Counted from the first letter of the stretch, positions 32,216 to 42,740 are shown. The stretch is 64,000 bases of DNA from Anastrepha obliqua (GCF_027943255.1 NC_072893.1:9734001-9798000); one strand, 5' to 3'. A program made the numbers and translations. The notes: generated from the sequence alone by a model not told the origin.

Positions 32216-35200
32216 GAGGATGGTTCCATGTGTAGAAGTCCACGCAAGTGGGGAAAGTTACTGATCGCCATTCACTTGGGAGTGGCCAGGACGATTCTTC
32301 TACATATGGTTCAAGCAGCTCACAACGTCCGGGATTAGCCCACGTATCCTCTGGTTAGCTTTCGAACACCCGTTCGGGAGTGAGCTAACGTGAGAAGGCG
32401 AAGTATCCCAGCATAGCTGGTTGTGCGCTGGGTTTGGGACCCGCCACTTAAAAATCCCCCCCAATGAAAACAGCAACAAAGCCTCGGATGAGAACTTCCA
32501 ACACTGATGACGACCCCTGCAAACGAAATAAGGAATACGATTTGAGGGCATGCACCTGGAATGTCCGGTCCCTTAATGGGGAGGGTGCCTCTGCCCGGCT
32601 GGTTGATGTCCTCGTAAGAGCAAAGGCTGACATCACTGCCATCCAAGAGATGCGATGGACGGGGCAAGGCAAGAAAACCATAGGACCTTGCGACGTCTAC
32701 TACAGCTGCCATGTAAAGGAGCGCAAATTCGGTGTCGGATTTGTTGTGGGAGAGAGACTTCGTCGCCAAGTACTGTCGTTCACTCCGGTGGACGAGCGTC
32801 TCGCAATAATCCGCATCAAAGCACGTTTTTTTAACATATCGCTAATTTGCGCCCACGCCCCGACGGAAGAGAAGGACGATGCGACCAAAGATTCCTTCTA
32901 TGAGCGCTTGGAGCGTTCGTATGAGCACTGCCCCCGCCACGACATAAAAATCGTGATTGGTGACTTCAACGCCAGGGTGGGCAAGGAGGGAATTTTTGGT
33001 CCCACAGTCGGAAAATTCAGCCTGCACAACGAAACATCCGGTAACGGACAGAGGCTGATCGACTTCGCCGGGGCCCGAAACATGGTAGTCTGCAGCACCA
33101 GATTCCAGCATAAAAAAATCCACCAAGCTACCTGGCTGTCCCCTGATCGAAAAACGCGAAACCAGATCGATCATGTTGTGATAGATGGAAGACACGCTTC
33201 TAGTGTATTAGATGTACGCACGATCCGAGGACCCAACATCGACTCGGATCATTACCTTGTTGCAGCCAAGCTGCGCACACGCCTCTGTGCAGCAAAAAAC
33301 GTACATCTACCTACGCAAAGAATGTTCGACATCGAAAAGCTGCAATCACAACAGACAGCCAGAAGATTCGCCACTCGACTCTCACTCCTGCTCTCAGAGA
33401 GCACTTCCCAACAAACCGGCATGCACGAGCAATGGAGCAACATTTCTCGTTCCCTACGTACCGCCGCCGAAGAAGAAATCGGATTCCGGCGAGCCCGAAA
33501 AAACAATTGGTACGACGAGGAATGTCATGCTGCCGCAGAAAGAAAGGATGCCGCCTATAGAGCTACGCTGCGATCGGGCGCAACGCGAGCCATGTGGGAT
33601 CGCTACAGAGAGCTGAAAAAGGAAGAGAGACGTATTATCCGACAGAAGAAACGAGAGGCCGAAATACGTGAGTGCGAGGAGCTTGAGATGCTGGCCAACA
33701 GGAACAACGCCCGAAAATTCTACCAGAAAGTTCGGCGGCTTACAGAAGGTTTTAAGACCGGGGCGTTTTCCTGTAAGAACAAAGACGGCGATCTGGTGAC
33801 TGACGTACAGAGCAATCTTAAATTATGGAGGGAACACTTCTCGAACCTGTTAAACAGTGACAGCTGCGCATGTCGTAGAGAATGTGAAGATCCCGATACC
33901 CCAATCGATGACGACGGAATTGTAGTTCCGTTACCCGACCATGACGAGGTGAGAATAGCAATATCACGGCTACAGAACAACAAAGCCGCGGGCGCCGACG
34001 GACTGCCGGCTGAGCTATTCAAACATGGCGGCGAGGAGCTGGTAAGGTGCATGCATCAGCTCCTATGCAAAATATGGTCGGATGAAAGCATGCCTGCCGA
34101 TTGGAATTTAAGTGTGCTCTGCCCAATCCATAAGAAGGGCGACCCTGCAATTTGTGCCAATTACCGCGGGATTAGTCTTCTAAATATCGCCTATAAGGTT
34201 CTAGCGAGCGTATTGTGTGAAAGGCTGAAGCCCACCGTCGACCAACTGATTGGACCTTATCAGTGTGGCTTCAGACCTGGAAAGTCTACCATCGACCAAA
34301 TATTCTCAATACGCCAAATCTTGGAAAAGACCCATGAAAGGAGAATCGACACACACCACCTTTTCGTCGACTTCAAAGCTGCATTCGACAGTACGGAAAG
34401 GAGTTACCTGTATGCCGCGATGTCTGAATTTGGTATCCCCGCAAAACTAATACGGCTATGTAAGATGACGTTGCTCAACACCAGTAGCGCCGTCAGAATT
34501 GGGAAGGACCTCTCCGAGCCGTTTGATACCAAACGAGGTTTCAGACAGGGTGACTCGCTGTCGTGTGACTTCTTTAACCTGATGTTGGAGAGCATCGTAC
34601 GAGCCGCAGAACTTAATCGCTCAGGCACAATATTTTATAAGAGCGTACAATTGTTGGCGTATGCCGATGATATCGATATCATCGGCCTTAACAACCGCGC
34701 TGTTAGTTCTGCCTTCTCCAAACTGGATAAAGAGGCAAAGCGAATGGGTTTGGTGGTGAACGAGGACAAAACGAAGTACCTCCTGTCTTCAAACAAACAG
34801 TCGGCGCACTCGCGTATCGGCACCCACGTCACTGTAGACAGTTATAAGTTCGAGGTTGTAAAGGACTTCGTTTATCTAGGAACCAGCATTAACACCGATA
34901 ACAATGTCAGCCTTGAAATCCAACGTAGAATCTCTCTTGCCAACAAGTGCTACTTTGGACTAAGTAGGCAATTGAGCAGTAAAGTCCTCTCTCGTCGAAC
35001 AAAACTAACACTCTACAAGACTCTCATCATGCCCGTCCTGACGTATGGCGCAGAAGCTTGGACGATGTCAACATCCGATGAAGCGACGCTTGGAGTGTTC
35101 GAGAGAAAGATTCTGCGTAAGATTTTTGGACCTTTGCACGTTGGCAACGGCGAATATCGCAGACGATGGAACGATGAGCTGTATGAGCTTTACGACGACA

Positions 35201-35487
35201 TAGATATAGCGCAGCGAATAAAGATCCAGCGGCTACGTTGGCTGGGTCATGTCGTCCGAATGGATACAAACGCTCCGGCTTTGAAAGTATTCGATGCGGT
35301 ACCAGCTGGTGGTAGTAGAGGAAGAGGAAGGCCTCCTCTGCGTTGGAAAGATCAGGTGGAGAAGGACTTGGCTTCACTTGGTGTGTCCAATTGGCGCCGG
35401 TTAGCACGAGAAAGAAACGACTGGCGCGCTTTGTTAAACTCGGCCAAAATCGCGTAAGCGGTTATCGCGCCAATTAAGAAGAAGAAG
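32216..35487 (+). mobile_element. complete RTE-like non-LTR retrotransposon
   Basis: A 3.27 kb element: 5' UTR of about 250 bp, one 997-codon ORF, a very short 3' UTR and an AAG-repeat tail, bounded by an exact 13-bp target-site duplication. The compact single-ORF structure and short trinucleotide tail fit the RTE clade. Nothing in the ORF is broken, so this may be an autonomous, recently inserted copy. It sits between a transposase scrap and LOA-like fragments. Confidence 0.92.
32464..35457 (+). CDS. RTE-like endonuclease-reverse transcriptase, intact
   Basis: 997 residues without stop or frameshift. The protein nicks chromosomal DNA and reverse-transcribes the element RNA at the nick. APE endonuclease: TWNVRSL (Asn33), IQEMRW (Glu62), VIGDFNARVG (Asp167, Asn169), QIDHVVIDG and DSDHYLV (Asp262, His263). 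RT: NKAAGADGLPAELFKHGG, ICANYRGISLLN, FRPGKSTIDQIF, HHLFVDFKAAFDS, RGFRQGDSLSCDFFNLML and AYADDIDI (Tyr733, Asp735-736). The C-terminus has LTYGAEAWTM and RLRWLGHVVRMD, usual for RTE; no RNase H. Such ORFs are often annotated in arthropods as craniofacial development protein 2-like. The Met at 32464 is the first in frame; translation could begin upstream. Confidence 0.95.
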   Translation: MKTATKPRMRTSNTDDDPCKRNKEYDLRACTWNVRSLNGEGASARLVDVLVRAKADITAIQEMRWTGQGKKTIGPCDVYYSCHVKERKFGVGFVVGERLRRQVLSFTPVDERLAIIRIKARFFNISLICAHAPTEEKDDATKDSFYERLERSYEHCPRHDIKIVIGDFNARVGKEGIFGPTVGKFSLHNETSGNGQRLIDFAGARNMVVCSTRFQHKKIHQATWLSPDRKTRNQIDHVVIDGRHASSVLDVRTIRGPNIDSDHYLVAAKLRTRLCAAKNVHLPTQRMFDIEKLQSQQTARRFATRLSLLLSESTSQQTGMHEQWSNISRSLRTAAEEEIGFRRARKNNWYDEECHAAAERKDAAYRATLRSGATRAMWDRYRELKKEERRIIRQKKREAEIRECEELEMLANRNNARKFYQKVRRLTEGFKTGAFSCKNKDGDLVTDVQSNLKLWREHFSNLLNSDSCACRRECEDPDTPIDDDGIVVPLPDHDEVRIAISRLQNNKAAGADGLPAELFKHGGEELVRCMHQLLCKIWSDESMPADWNLSVLCPIHKKGDPAICANYRGISLLNIAYKVLASVLCERLKPTVDQLIGPYQCGFRPGKSTIDQIFSIRQILEKTHERRIDTHHLFVDFKAAFDSTERSYLYAAMSEFGIPAKLIRLCKMTLLNTSSAVRIGKDLSEPFDTKRGFRQGDSLSCDFFNLMLESIVRAAELNRSGTIFYKSVQLLAYADDIDIIGLNNRAVSSAFSKLDKEAKRMGLVVNEDKTKYLLSSNKQSAHSRIGTHVTVDSYKFEVVKDFVYLGTSINTDNNVSLEIQRRISLANKCYFGLSRQLSSKVLSRRTKLTLYKTLIMPVLTYGAEAWTMSTSDEATLGVFERKILRKIFGPLHVGNGEYRRRWNDELYELYDDIDIAQRIKIQRLRWLGHVVRMDTNAPALKVFDAVPAGGSRGRGRPPLRWKDQVEKDLASLGVSNWRRLARERNDWRALLNSAKIA

Positions 35488-35500
35488 AAGTTGATCGCTG
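35488..35500 (+). repeat. right target-site duplication of RTE
   Basis: AAGTTGATCGCTG directly after the AAG-repeat tail; copy of 32203-32215. Confidence 0.9.
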
Positions 35501-35539
35501 AGAATAATAAAAATAATAATAAGAGGTGAAGACATAATT

Positions 35540-35704
35540 CGTAGGTTTTCCTGACAGTACTTTACTAGGACTATAAGTTCCCTTGTTGGAGCAACTTCCT
35601 CATCTCCTGGAAGGTAGGCAGAGGCAATAATTAATTCATATTCGTCTTTGTCCATTGGCAGCTTAGTCCAGATCGCCACGAGATCGGTGGTGAAAACTGA
35701 AATT
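35540..35704 (-). pseudogene. LOA-like endonuclease fragment
   Basis: Minus-strand reading TTDLVAIWTKLPMDKDEYEL then IIASAYLPGDEEVAPTRELI and VLVKYCQENL matches the endonuclease of the element at 14710 (VSAYLPYDSVQPPPSRELRE). It appears to continue the N-terminal endonuclease piece at 36166-36400, the two being separated by an inserted 3' fragment. Confidence 0.7.
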
Positions 35705-36110
35705 TGACTTGATCGAACCAAGGAGCACCAAGAGATTTGGTGGCTCCTAAAACACTCAGGCTAAAAATCTCATTGTATTTAGAGCTCTGGAAAGAGGGTA
35801 GATAGTCAAGCGGGAAGGGAGAAAAGTATCAAGGAAAAAGATAGAAAAGAATAGAGACAGAGGCATAAGTAGTTACTCTTTTGAGATTTTTCCAGCTTCT
35901 TTGGTAAATCTGAAATATCCTCTAGTATGAGAACTAAAGTTCGTCATTCTCACGACATCGGAACTTAAAATTCGTAGTCTTGCTCTAGCAAAGGCAGGAC
36001 ATTCACAGAGAAAGTGTTCAGTGCTATCCGCCTCCTCCAAGCAAGACAGGCACATTAGGTCCTCAATGATTCCAATGGTGGTCATATGCTGACCCCCCGG
36101 TCTTTCCTTC
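35705..36110 (-). mobile_element. 5'-truncated LOA-like copy (3' end only)
   Basis: Encodes MTTIGIIEDLMCLSCLEEAD, STEHFLCECPAFARARLRIL and then the full 3' UTR of the element at 19933-20100 in reverse, finishing TTGGTTCGATCAAGTCAAAT. It has very little divergence from that element, so both are from one young family. It lies inside a split endonuclease gene of a related older element. Confidence 0.85.
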
Positions 36111-36119
36111 CAGGAAATT

Positions 36120-36890
36120 CCAGAAAATATGAACGGTGGTAGTAAACTGTGAAATAGGAATGAAAGTCATCTTATTTTTCTAGAGCGATCATTGTTGGCG
36201 TACATCAACTTAACATTTGCGTCCTGAAGCCGCTCAAGTATTCTGTCACGTATCCACGGTTCCTGTATTAGACCTGCATATAAGAGTTGTTTGTTGAACC
36301 TCCTTGATAATTCAGCCGAGGCTGCCTTTGCGTGGTGGAGGTTTAACTGAGGGCATCCGAGTTGGCTTGTGATGTTGCTTGCGACAGCTTCTTCCATTTG
36401 CGTTTATTCTTTCTGGCAATAGCTGCCTTTTTCTTGCTTCCCAGCAAGACCGCCTCTTTAGCAGAGTGACGATCGCCCTTTTTGGTCCTGTTGGCACGCA
36501 GCGAGGGTCGCCTTCTTATACCTTCTTCAACCTTTTGGGCACTCCTCTTTGGTGCAGGCTAAGTGGTGTGTGGTGCATCTTTAGAGCAATATGGCTGTTC
36601 ATCAGCTAATTTTCTTCGTTTAACGTAGTACTTCAGACTGATGCGATGCGGAAGGCTTGGATGCCTCTATTAGATCAGCATCCTTCTACATGCTTTCGGC
36701 TTTAGTTCGAAGTTGAACTTTGCTAAACCCATAGTTCAATCAGTATTGGAGACCTTTGATCGCTTTGGCATAGATTGGCCCGAATTTTTTTTGTTCGACA
36801 GAGGCTGCCGAAAGCTCATCGCTGACCTGGTTTGTAGTAGGCACTTCTGCCTTTCCTTTGTTTTGTTTGTACTTAATCGCCTCTACCACT
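36120..36890 (-). pseudogene. LOA-like ORF1 end and ORF2 start
   Basis: Minus strand, with frameshifts: an ORF1 basic/serine region (NQVSDELSAASVEQKKFGPI, then RRPSLRANRTKKGDRHSAKE and KKKAAIARKNKRKWKK), followed by the ORF2 endonuclease start QLNLHHAKAASAELSRRFNK, AGLIQEPWIRDR and LMYANNDRSRK. Domain order and spacing mirror the boundary of ORF1 and ORF2 at 16257-16272. Confidence 0.65.
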
Positions 36891-36899
36891 AGAAAAAAA

Positions 36900-38395
36900 A
36901 CCATACATCACCCCCAAAGGAATGAAGGAGTGGTAATGTCGCAAATGAATTGCCACAACTACTGAAACGGTTCGGATGTAAGCTTTTGTACAGCAATTTG
37001 GCAGAGTGCGCTGGAAAGAAATATCAATCACATGTTTTTATTTGATGCGTCTGAAAACCCACCCGTTACATGACGTGCTGGAAATAATACGTTTTCTTCG
37101 TAGATATATTAGTATGAGCATCGAGCATTTTGCTTCCTTGCTTCAACTTATTTCTTTAATACAGCCTTCGCAGAAAAGTGAACTACTTTTTGTTTTACCT
37201 AATTCACAGGAATAGAATAAGGAATTTGTATTTGAATTTGAGTGGCAACTTTTATTTCAGCTGCGTTCTGCATTTTTTAAACCTTTAAGGGGATGCACAT
37301 AATTTAGCAGAAATATTCGCAATTTGAGTTGTATGGATGCGGTTACGGTAGCTTATTGGAAAAGGACAAGCCAGATGGTATATTCTAGTTATAAAAAAGT
37401 TATGCAGACTAAGAGATATAAAACATACTTCTGACATGGACAGACATGGCAATGGAACGTTCACTAAGTGATTCACGGGGCTTAGCTATTAACCCAGTAA
37501 ACTGAGCTGTACTACTAAGTGCCAATAGACTTTATCTGTAAATGGCCCAAGACTTGCTCTCTAAGAGAGTAAATCACTAAATCCATTCAAGTCATTGAAA
37601 ATAAATCCTGCACAGTTTTTTAAAGAGTTAATTGCGTTTAATTTAATTTTCAATCACATTTTGCCTCAGTTGTATTAGACCCATCGCATCTAATCTTGAA
37701 GTTGAAGAATTGGTTATTTTCTTATTTGATTTCAAAAAGGTTTTCAAATCACCAAATAATAAATCAAATGACGCTCAAATATTGGTCGATGTCCTCTTTT
37801 AAGCCATACTTTTGAAGAGGAGCGATTTAATTACGACATCTGTCCGAAATTCGCACCAAAAAGTGGTGTATAAACTAAAGCACTACTTCACAGAATTTAA
37901 CATAAAGACGATGGTAACCCAATACTCCACTATGCAACCAAAAAGTTGTTGAGGAAATTCTAGAGCAGCGAACTAAATAAAAGATGATGGTAACCCAACA
38001 CTCCAAAAAGACCATCTGACGTTAGCAGTCGGCATAAAAATGTGATTCCTCCATTTGTGCGCCAATAAAGCGCCATAAAAAAATTCCAACACGCCCAATC
38101 AAAAAGTTCTTGAAGAAATGTCCGTGCAACGACATGGGAAACGTCTAATCAGCAAAACACCGGTTACGTTGCAAGCACACGGACATAGATTTTAGACTTA
38201 CTTTTAGAATTAAGATAATTTTTAATTTCTTGTCTTCCAATACTAGCCCACGTAACCGGGTTGTTTAACTCATACCTGGGACGTTGAAGGACAGCTCTTC
38301 TCCACTTATTTCCCCAAATTCAATATTTCTTGTTGCTGTCGTAGCTGCCTACTGCTAAATGTGCCTGATTTTAAAAAATTCGCTTCTTTAAAATC
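36900..38395. other. non-coding, weak direct repeats
   Basis: No gene recognised. Two similar stretches near 37908-37970 and 37983-38125 share GATGGTAACCCAA(T/C)ACTCCA and AATCAAAAAGTT-type text with CAACGACA-like endings, perhaps a decayed coding or mobile sequence, but I cannot assign it. Confidence 0.35.
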
Positions 38396-38399
38396 ACAA

Positions 38400-38905
38400 T
38401 TAATGTGTATTCTAAGTTTTTTCGTGATTCTTCTTTTTCTTATCGAGTTTAACAAAGCGCGCCTATCATTTCTTTCTTGTGTTGACCGACGCCATTTGGA
38501 GACACCAAGTGAAGCTAAGTCCTTCTCCACCTACTCTTTCCAACGCAGAGAAGGCCTTCCTCTTCCTCTGTTACCACCAAGTGATACCGCATCGAATACT
38601 TTCACCGCCGGAGTATTTGTAAACATTCGGACGAGATGACCCAGCCAACGTAAGCGCTGGCTTTTTATTCGCTGTGCCATGTCTATGCCGTCGTAAAGTT
38701 CATAAAGCTCATCGCACCCATCGCCTACAATACTCACCATCGCCAACGTGCACAGATAAAAAAATCTTCGGTAGAATCTTTCTCTTAAACACTCCCACGG
38801 ACGCCTCATCGGATCTTGTCATCGACCAAGCTTCTGCGCCATACGTTAGGACGGGCATGATGAGGGCTTTATCGAGTGTTAGTTCTTTTTTTACTGTTAG
38901 GTATC
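38400..38905 (-). pseudogene. RTE-like ORF C-terminal fragment
   Basis: Minus-strand reading MPVLTYGAEAW, SIVGDGCDELYELYDGIDMA, QRIKSQRLRWLGHLVRMFTN, VFDAVSLGGNRGRGRPSLRW and VEKDLASLGVSKWRR matches the end of the intact ORF at 32464 with moderate divergence and several frameshifts. It is a 5'-truncated copy; the tail is replaced by an extra KKRRITKK-like readthrough. Confidence 0.85.
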
Positions 38906-39059
38906 TTTGGCTCTAAGCTTAGCCAATCGCTTAAAATTTATCGGTTTATGCAGTTATTTGCTCATCAAAACCTCATCACTTCTCTTATAATTATTTTTTA
39001 ATTCAATCGATTAAAAAAATATTATTATTTTTATTGGCGTGTTGAAGTTAAATATAATT

Positions 39060-40330
39060 TACATTATAAAATTTTATTTTATATTATTAGCTGTACGCCT
39101 CCACGTAGTTTTTGGACGCCGTCTTCTCCTTGTACCGGTCGGGTTCCATTCCAAGGCCGAATGTACAATGTTGTTTGCGTTCTTTCTAAGCGTGTGTGAT
39201 ACCCACCTGTATTTCTTGCGCTTAATGTCGTTAGCGGTCGCCCCTCGGCAGGTAATGGCAAACCTCCGAGTGTATTTCTGCCATGAAAAAGCTCCTCATA
39301 AAAATATCTGCCGTTCGGAGTCGGCTTGAAACTGTAGGTCCCTCCATTTGTGGAACAACATCAAGACGCACACCACAAATAGGAGGAGGAGCTCGGCCAA
39401 ACACCTAACAGAAGTGTACGCGCCAATTATTTATTTATTTTTATTTATAATATCGTTATCTATGCCCTTTCGTTTCGCAATTTCCCATAGGCTTTGATTT
39501 GAAATCGTTCGTGGCTAGAAAATTCTCATTATTCTCCGTAAGCAGTGATTGACCTAACGTTGTGTGCCACGTCTCGCTACCGTAAAGGAGCACTGTTTTT
39601 ACACAAGCGCTAAAATTTTCAATTTTGTCGTTCGATTAATTGTGGGGTAATTCCATACTCTCGAAAGAGAATGTAATCCCGCTTAGTCTTGCTTAGGTGA
39701 CTATTTAAATCCATCGAGGGACCCCCTTCAGGCGTAAGAACGCTGCCTAAGTACTCGTATTCCTCCACATCATCTAAAGTGTCATTATCGACTTAGAAAG
39801 GTTAAATATTTTTAGTGTTAGAGCACATAGTTCTCGATTTTTTGTGTACTGATTTTTAGACCAAATTGGTCTAATTGCAATGGTGGCATCAAAAGCATCT
39901 AGAACTCTGAAAAGTATTCCGCGCTAGTTAGAACATTTCTGTTTGTTACCTTTTTTATGGATCTTTACCATTATTGATTCTTTTTATTACTCATCCCAAA
40001 TTCGTTGCAACAATGGAAAGAGTATATTGGCCATACATTGAGGTTGCACTCTAAGAAATTCATCAGGAATTCCATTGATTCGGGCGACTTTGCCTGGTTT
40101 TGAGAGTTTAATAACGGTGCATATTTCGTCTTTTTTGACCTGAACTAGAAGACACACATTAGCGTCTAGTACCATTTTAATGCTACAATCCTCCGTTGTC
40201 TGGGTGATTGAGTTTCCAAGAGTGCTATTTCCTATAGGCACTTCGTTGCGTTCCTGCCGCTCGTTCCTATGCTGCCCTAAGCCTCGTTCCATGAGTTCGC
40301 ATCGCAGCCTACCAGTACCATGTCTGCGCT
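39060..40330 (-). pseudogene. RTE-like ORF2 relic interrupted by a SINE
   Basis: Minus strand, in order: VKKDEICTVIKLSKPGKVAR, INGIPDEFLRVQPQCM, ILFPLLQRIWDE and VKIHKKGNKQKCSN (RT start); then the later segment DVEEYEYLGSVLTPEGG and ACVKTVLLYGSETWHTT (thumb region); then, beyond the SINE, ITHA and LGMEPDRYKEK (C-terminus with RRGRP-like remnant). The RT catalytic part between about 39800 and 39850 is deleted. It belongs to a different RTE-like family from 32464. Many stops. Confidence 0.7.
39230..39450 (+). mobile_element. SINE body, headless copy nested in RTE relic
   Basis: From TTAGCGGTCGCCCCTCGGCA through CCTCCGAGTGTATTTCTGCC, ATCTGCCGTTCGGAGTCGGC, TGTGGAACAACATCAAGACG to GTGTACGCGCCAATTATTTA. 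This is the body and tail of the SINE at 6743-7046 in the opposite strand, lacking the tRNA-like head (5' truncation). RTE relic sequence flanks both sides. Confidence 0.8.
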
Positions 40331-40334
40331 TCTG

Positions 40335-40555
40335 AGCGATGATGTTAGTTGTACGACTTCTGTCTGAGGTCTTGCTCTATCATTTTGCGTATATGCAGAT
40401 CTCTGGTACACCTTACTGCTCTAGTTTGACGATTAGTGTTAAGGCCGAAGTGCTAAGATTAGAGCACAAAAACGCTTCTCACCAATGCAGTATCCGAACG
40501 CTTCTTCTCAACGATGCAGAATCCAAGCTTACCACTGCTTTAGGTATAGAATGTG
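40335..40555. other. spacer between relics
   Basis: No recognised coding or repeat signal. Confidence 0.3.
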
Positions 40556-40559
40556 TTGA

Positions 40560-40900
40560 AATTTTTTTTCCTTAAACCCTTCTAATCCATTTTTCTCATT
40601 TGGGTTTCCTGTATAAGGCCGATTTGAACGTTTTCTTCACTCAGTAATACCGTTAAATTAGCTAGAACACATTCCGCGTGCTTGAGGTTAGTTCGAACTA
40701 ATTTAACATTTCCTTGAGAGTCTTCTATCGACCAGATATTTTCCAACACTTTGTTGGCATCATCGACTTCGCCTAGGTCATTATCTATGTTGATCGTTTT
40801 AAAAATTTTCTGCTTAACTTTCCTTACGCTAAACTTTTGATTGTTGCGCGCTGTGTGTAGTGCCGGTAACTACTCGCCGTTGAACTATAAAACAAATGTC
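40560..40900 (-). pseudogene. I/LOA-like endonuclease start
   Basis: Minus-strand reading NIWSIEDSQGNVKLVRTNLK, HAECVLANLTVLLSEENVQI and GLIQETQMRK corresponds to the ORF2 start QTNLQHAKAA...IALIQEPW of I and LOA elements. The rest of the endonuclease is absent. Confidence 0.6.
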
Positions 40901-40999
40901 ACACGGATTTTCCGTGGGGTCTCTGTATCTTTGGCTTCGCTGTCTAAATGCTCAGAATAATTATTATTATGGTTCCAGGGAAGAGCAAACGGACATAAC

Positions 41000-41400
41000 A
41001 AATTCCTACTATTCAGATCTGTTCTGCGTCAGTTTATTAGCTTCATTACAGGTTAAATTCATGGAGCGCTTTTTTAAGTACAAAAATCGCCTCGAAGTGT
41101 TCGTTGGCCTTCCTCGTCTACGGCTGCCTTTGAGATTCCTCTCAATACCGGCTCTTGTTAGGTCATAACATTGTCTACGAAGGATGTGGTCAGTTTAACC
41201 CCATTTTCTTCTAGAAATTTAATGGAGTTTTGGGATTTGCTGAGTTGTTCTCGACAGATCAGTATTCGCAGAGTTTGGCCAAAAGATTTTCAGCATTTTT
41301 CGACAGTGCGATTAGTGAAAACTTGCAGTACTTTTATATCGCTCGCTGTTGCATTTCACGTTTGACAGGTATAGAGTAAAGATGATTTCATAGTAGAACT
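41000..41400 (-). pseudogene. RTE-like C-terminal fragment
   Basis: Minus-strand reading RKMLKIFWPNSANTDLSRTT, RRKWG then TDHILRRQCYDLTRAGIERN, LKGSRRRRGRPTNTSRR matches the C-terminal block IWWP...RRKWGWIGHTLR...GSRRRGRPKNTWRR of the RTE-like family also found at 39060 and 47440. Short and broken. Confidence 0.65.
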
Positions 41401-41599
41401 GAATGGAGCAAAATGTTTGAGATCATTAGAAATGCGGTTTTTGGTGTCTTACCTCAAGCACCTGACACTCACTCCAGTGGGTTACCATCGCTTGGTAACT
41501 GAAGCGTTGGTTGGTTGGTTGGTTAGAGTGGTGATTTATCCAGAATCCAACTAGCGCTTTCGCACCATTTTGTTACCAAATTGTTTAACAGTTATTTGC

Positions 41600-42490
41600 A
41601 GCAGGACTATATCCAGTCTGTGCGGTTTAGGAACCTTATTAGGTTGTTGACGTCTAAGCGAGACAGTTGTTCGAGACTCTTGAACCGCGGTTTGTCCAGG
41701 ATTAACATTCTGTCATTCCATAGGGCAGGGCATTCACAGAGGAAATGGAAGATTATTTCTTTTTTCTCCGGTTGTTTACAACTATGATAGTATGTGTTGT
41801 GAGGGATGCCCATTTTGGCGGCTTGTTCTCCGATAGACCAAAAGCCAGTTGTGACTGCCGACTGTCGACGATTGCTTGAGGTTGTAGGTGGGCCATAACG
41901 GTCTGCTGATTTTGCATTTCGTCTGGTCTCTCCATCTACAATCTGCAATTCGAAGGTATTTTAGGGAAATTGCGTTCTTGACCGCAGCTAGTGGAGTGAA
42001 TACTGGTACTGCAAAAGCGTTATTCATGGCAGATCCCCCTCTTGCCAGTTCATCTGCTTTTTCGTTACCTTCTATGTTCCGGTGCCCCGGGACCCAAATT
42101 AAGGTTACTCTATGGTTTTCACTCAAGTTGGTGAGGCTATTCCTACTTTGCTCCACCACTTTAGAGGTTGTTATAGTCGCTTTCCACCAAACTACCGAAC
42201 CTTACGAGAAAATGGGTCGTATACCCGCCTTAAACAGCCATAATGTATGCTTAAGTTGAAGACCCCATCTTCTTCCAAGCATACGTTTGCAGGCATATAA
42301 AGCAATTTCTGCTTTCCTTACACGTTCTTCGACGTTTAACTTCCAGCTAAGTTTGGAGTCCAGAATTACCCCTAAGTACTGAAGCGTACTTTGAATGTTA
42401 TTATGAATGGATTTGGTTTTGGAGATGTTGCAAACCAGCTCCGCTTTAGCTGTGGCTCGCTGCACTATTTGAAATTGCATTGCCATGACA
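41600..42490 (-). pseudogene. I/LOA-like ORF2 with internal deletion
   Basis: Minus strand: AELVCNISKTKSI, LQYLGVILDSKLSWKLNVEE, KRMLGRRWGLQLKHTLWLFK and SVVWWKA (RT thumb), then directly VVEQSRNSLTNLSENHRVTL, IWVPGHRNIEGNEKADELAR (end of RNase H), then FHFLCECPALWNDRMLIL and LSRLDVNNLIRFLN (zinc region and end). About 300 residues of linker and RNase H are missing at a junction near 42160-42190. Parts are open for up to 125 codons. Confidence 0.8.
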
Positions 42491-42504
42491 CGAGAAAAAG
42501 TATT

Positions 42505-42740
42505 TAATAGTAGGCCAATACCGGACTATAGTGGCAGTCAGCAAGCCGCCTTTATAGGCCCCAGGAATTCCTACTTCCAGATCATGCGGCGTTCTTTATA
42601 ACGATATCCAGGATAATATTAAAGAGCAATGGTGATAGTATGCACCCTTCACATACGCCTTCTAAGACCTTTATTCTGTTGCCTAGCATCTGGACATGCA
42701 TTACTTAAAGGGTCTCCGCGAACTGAATCAGTTTAAGAGA
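42505..42740 (-). pseudogene. RTE-like RT fragment
   Basis: Minus-strand reading VQMLGNRIKVLEGVCEGCIL, SPLLFNIILDIVIKNA and SGSRNSWGLYRRL fits the block before the YADD motif in RTE-like RTs (QGCILSPLLFNIVID). It directly abuts the I/LOA-like relic to its left. Confidence 0.6.

Noticed and set aside
33212..33616. 134-codon open frame on the plus strand, and 117-144 codon frames on the minus strand around 32335-33195
   Set aside because: They lie entirely inside the RTE ORF in other frames and show no motif of their own; they are shadows of a long coding sequence.
32464..35457. Host gene call such as craniofacial development protein 2
   Set aside because: The endonuclease and RT motifs plus target duplication show this is a retrotransposon ORF; that name is a known mis-annotation of such ORFs.
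37275..37480. 63-codon minus-strand frame as a possible small gene
   Set aside because: No conserved motif, no Kozak or splice evidence, and typical of chance frames in this composition.
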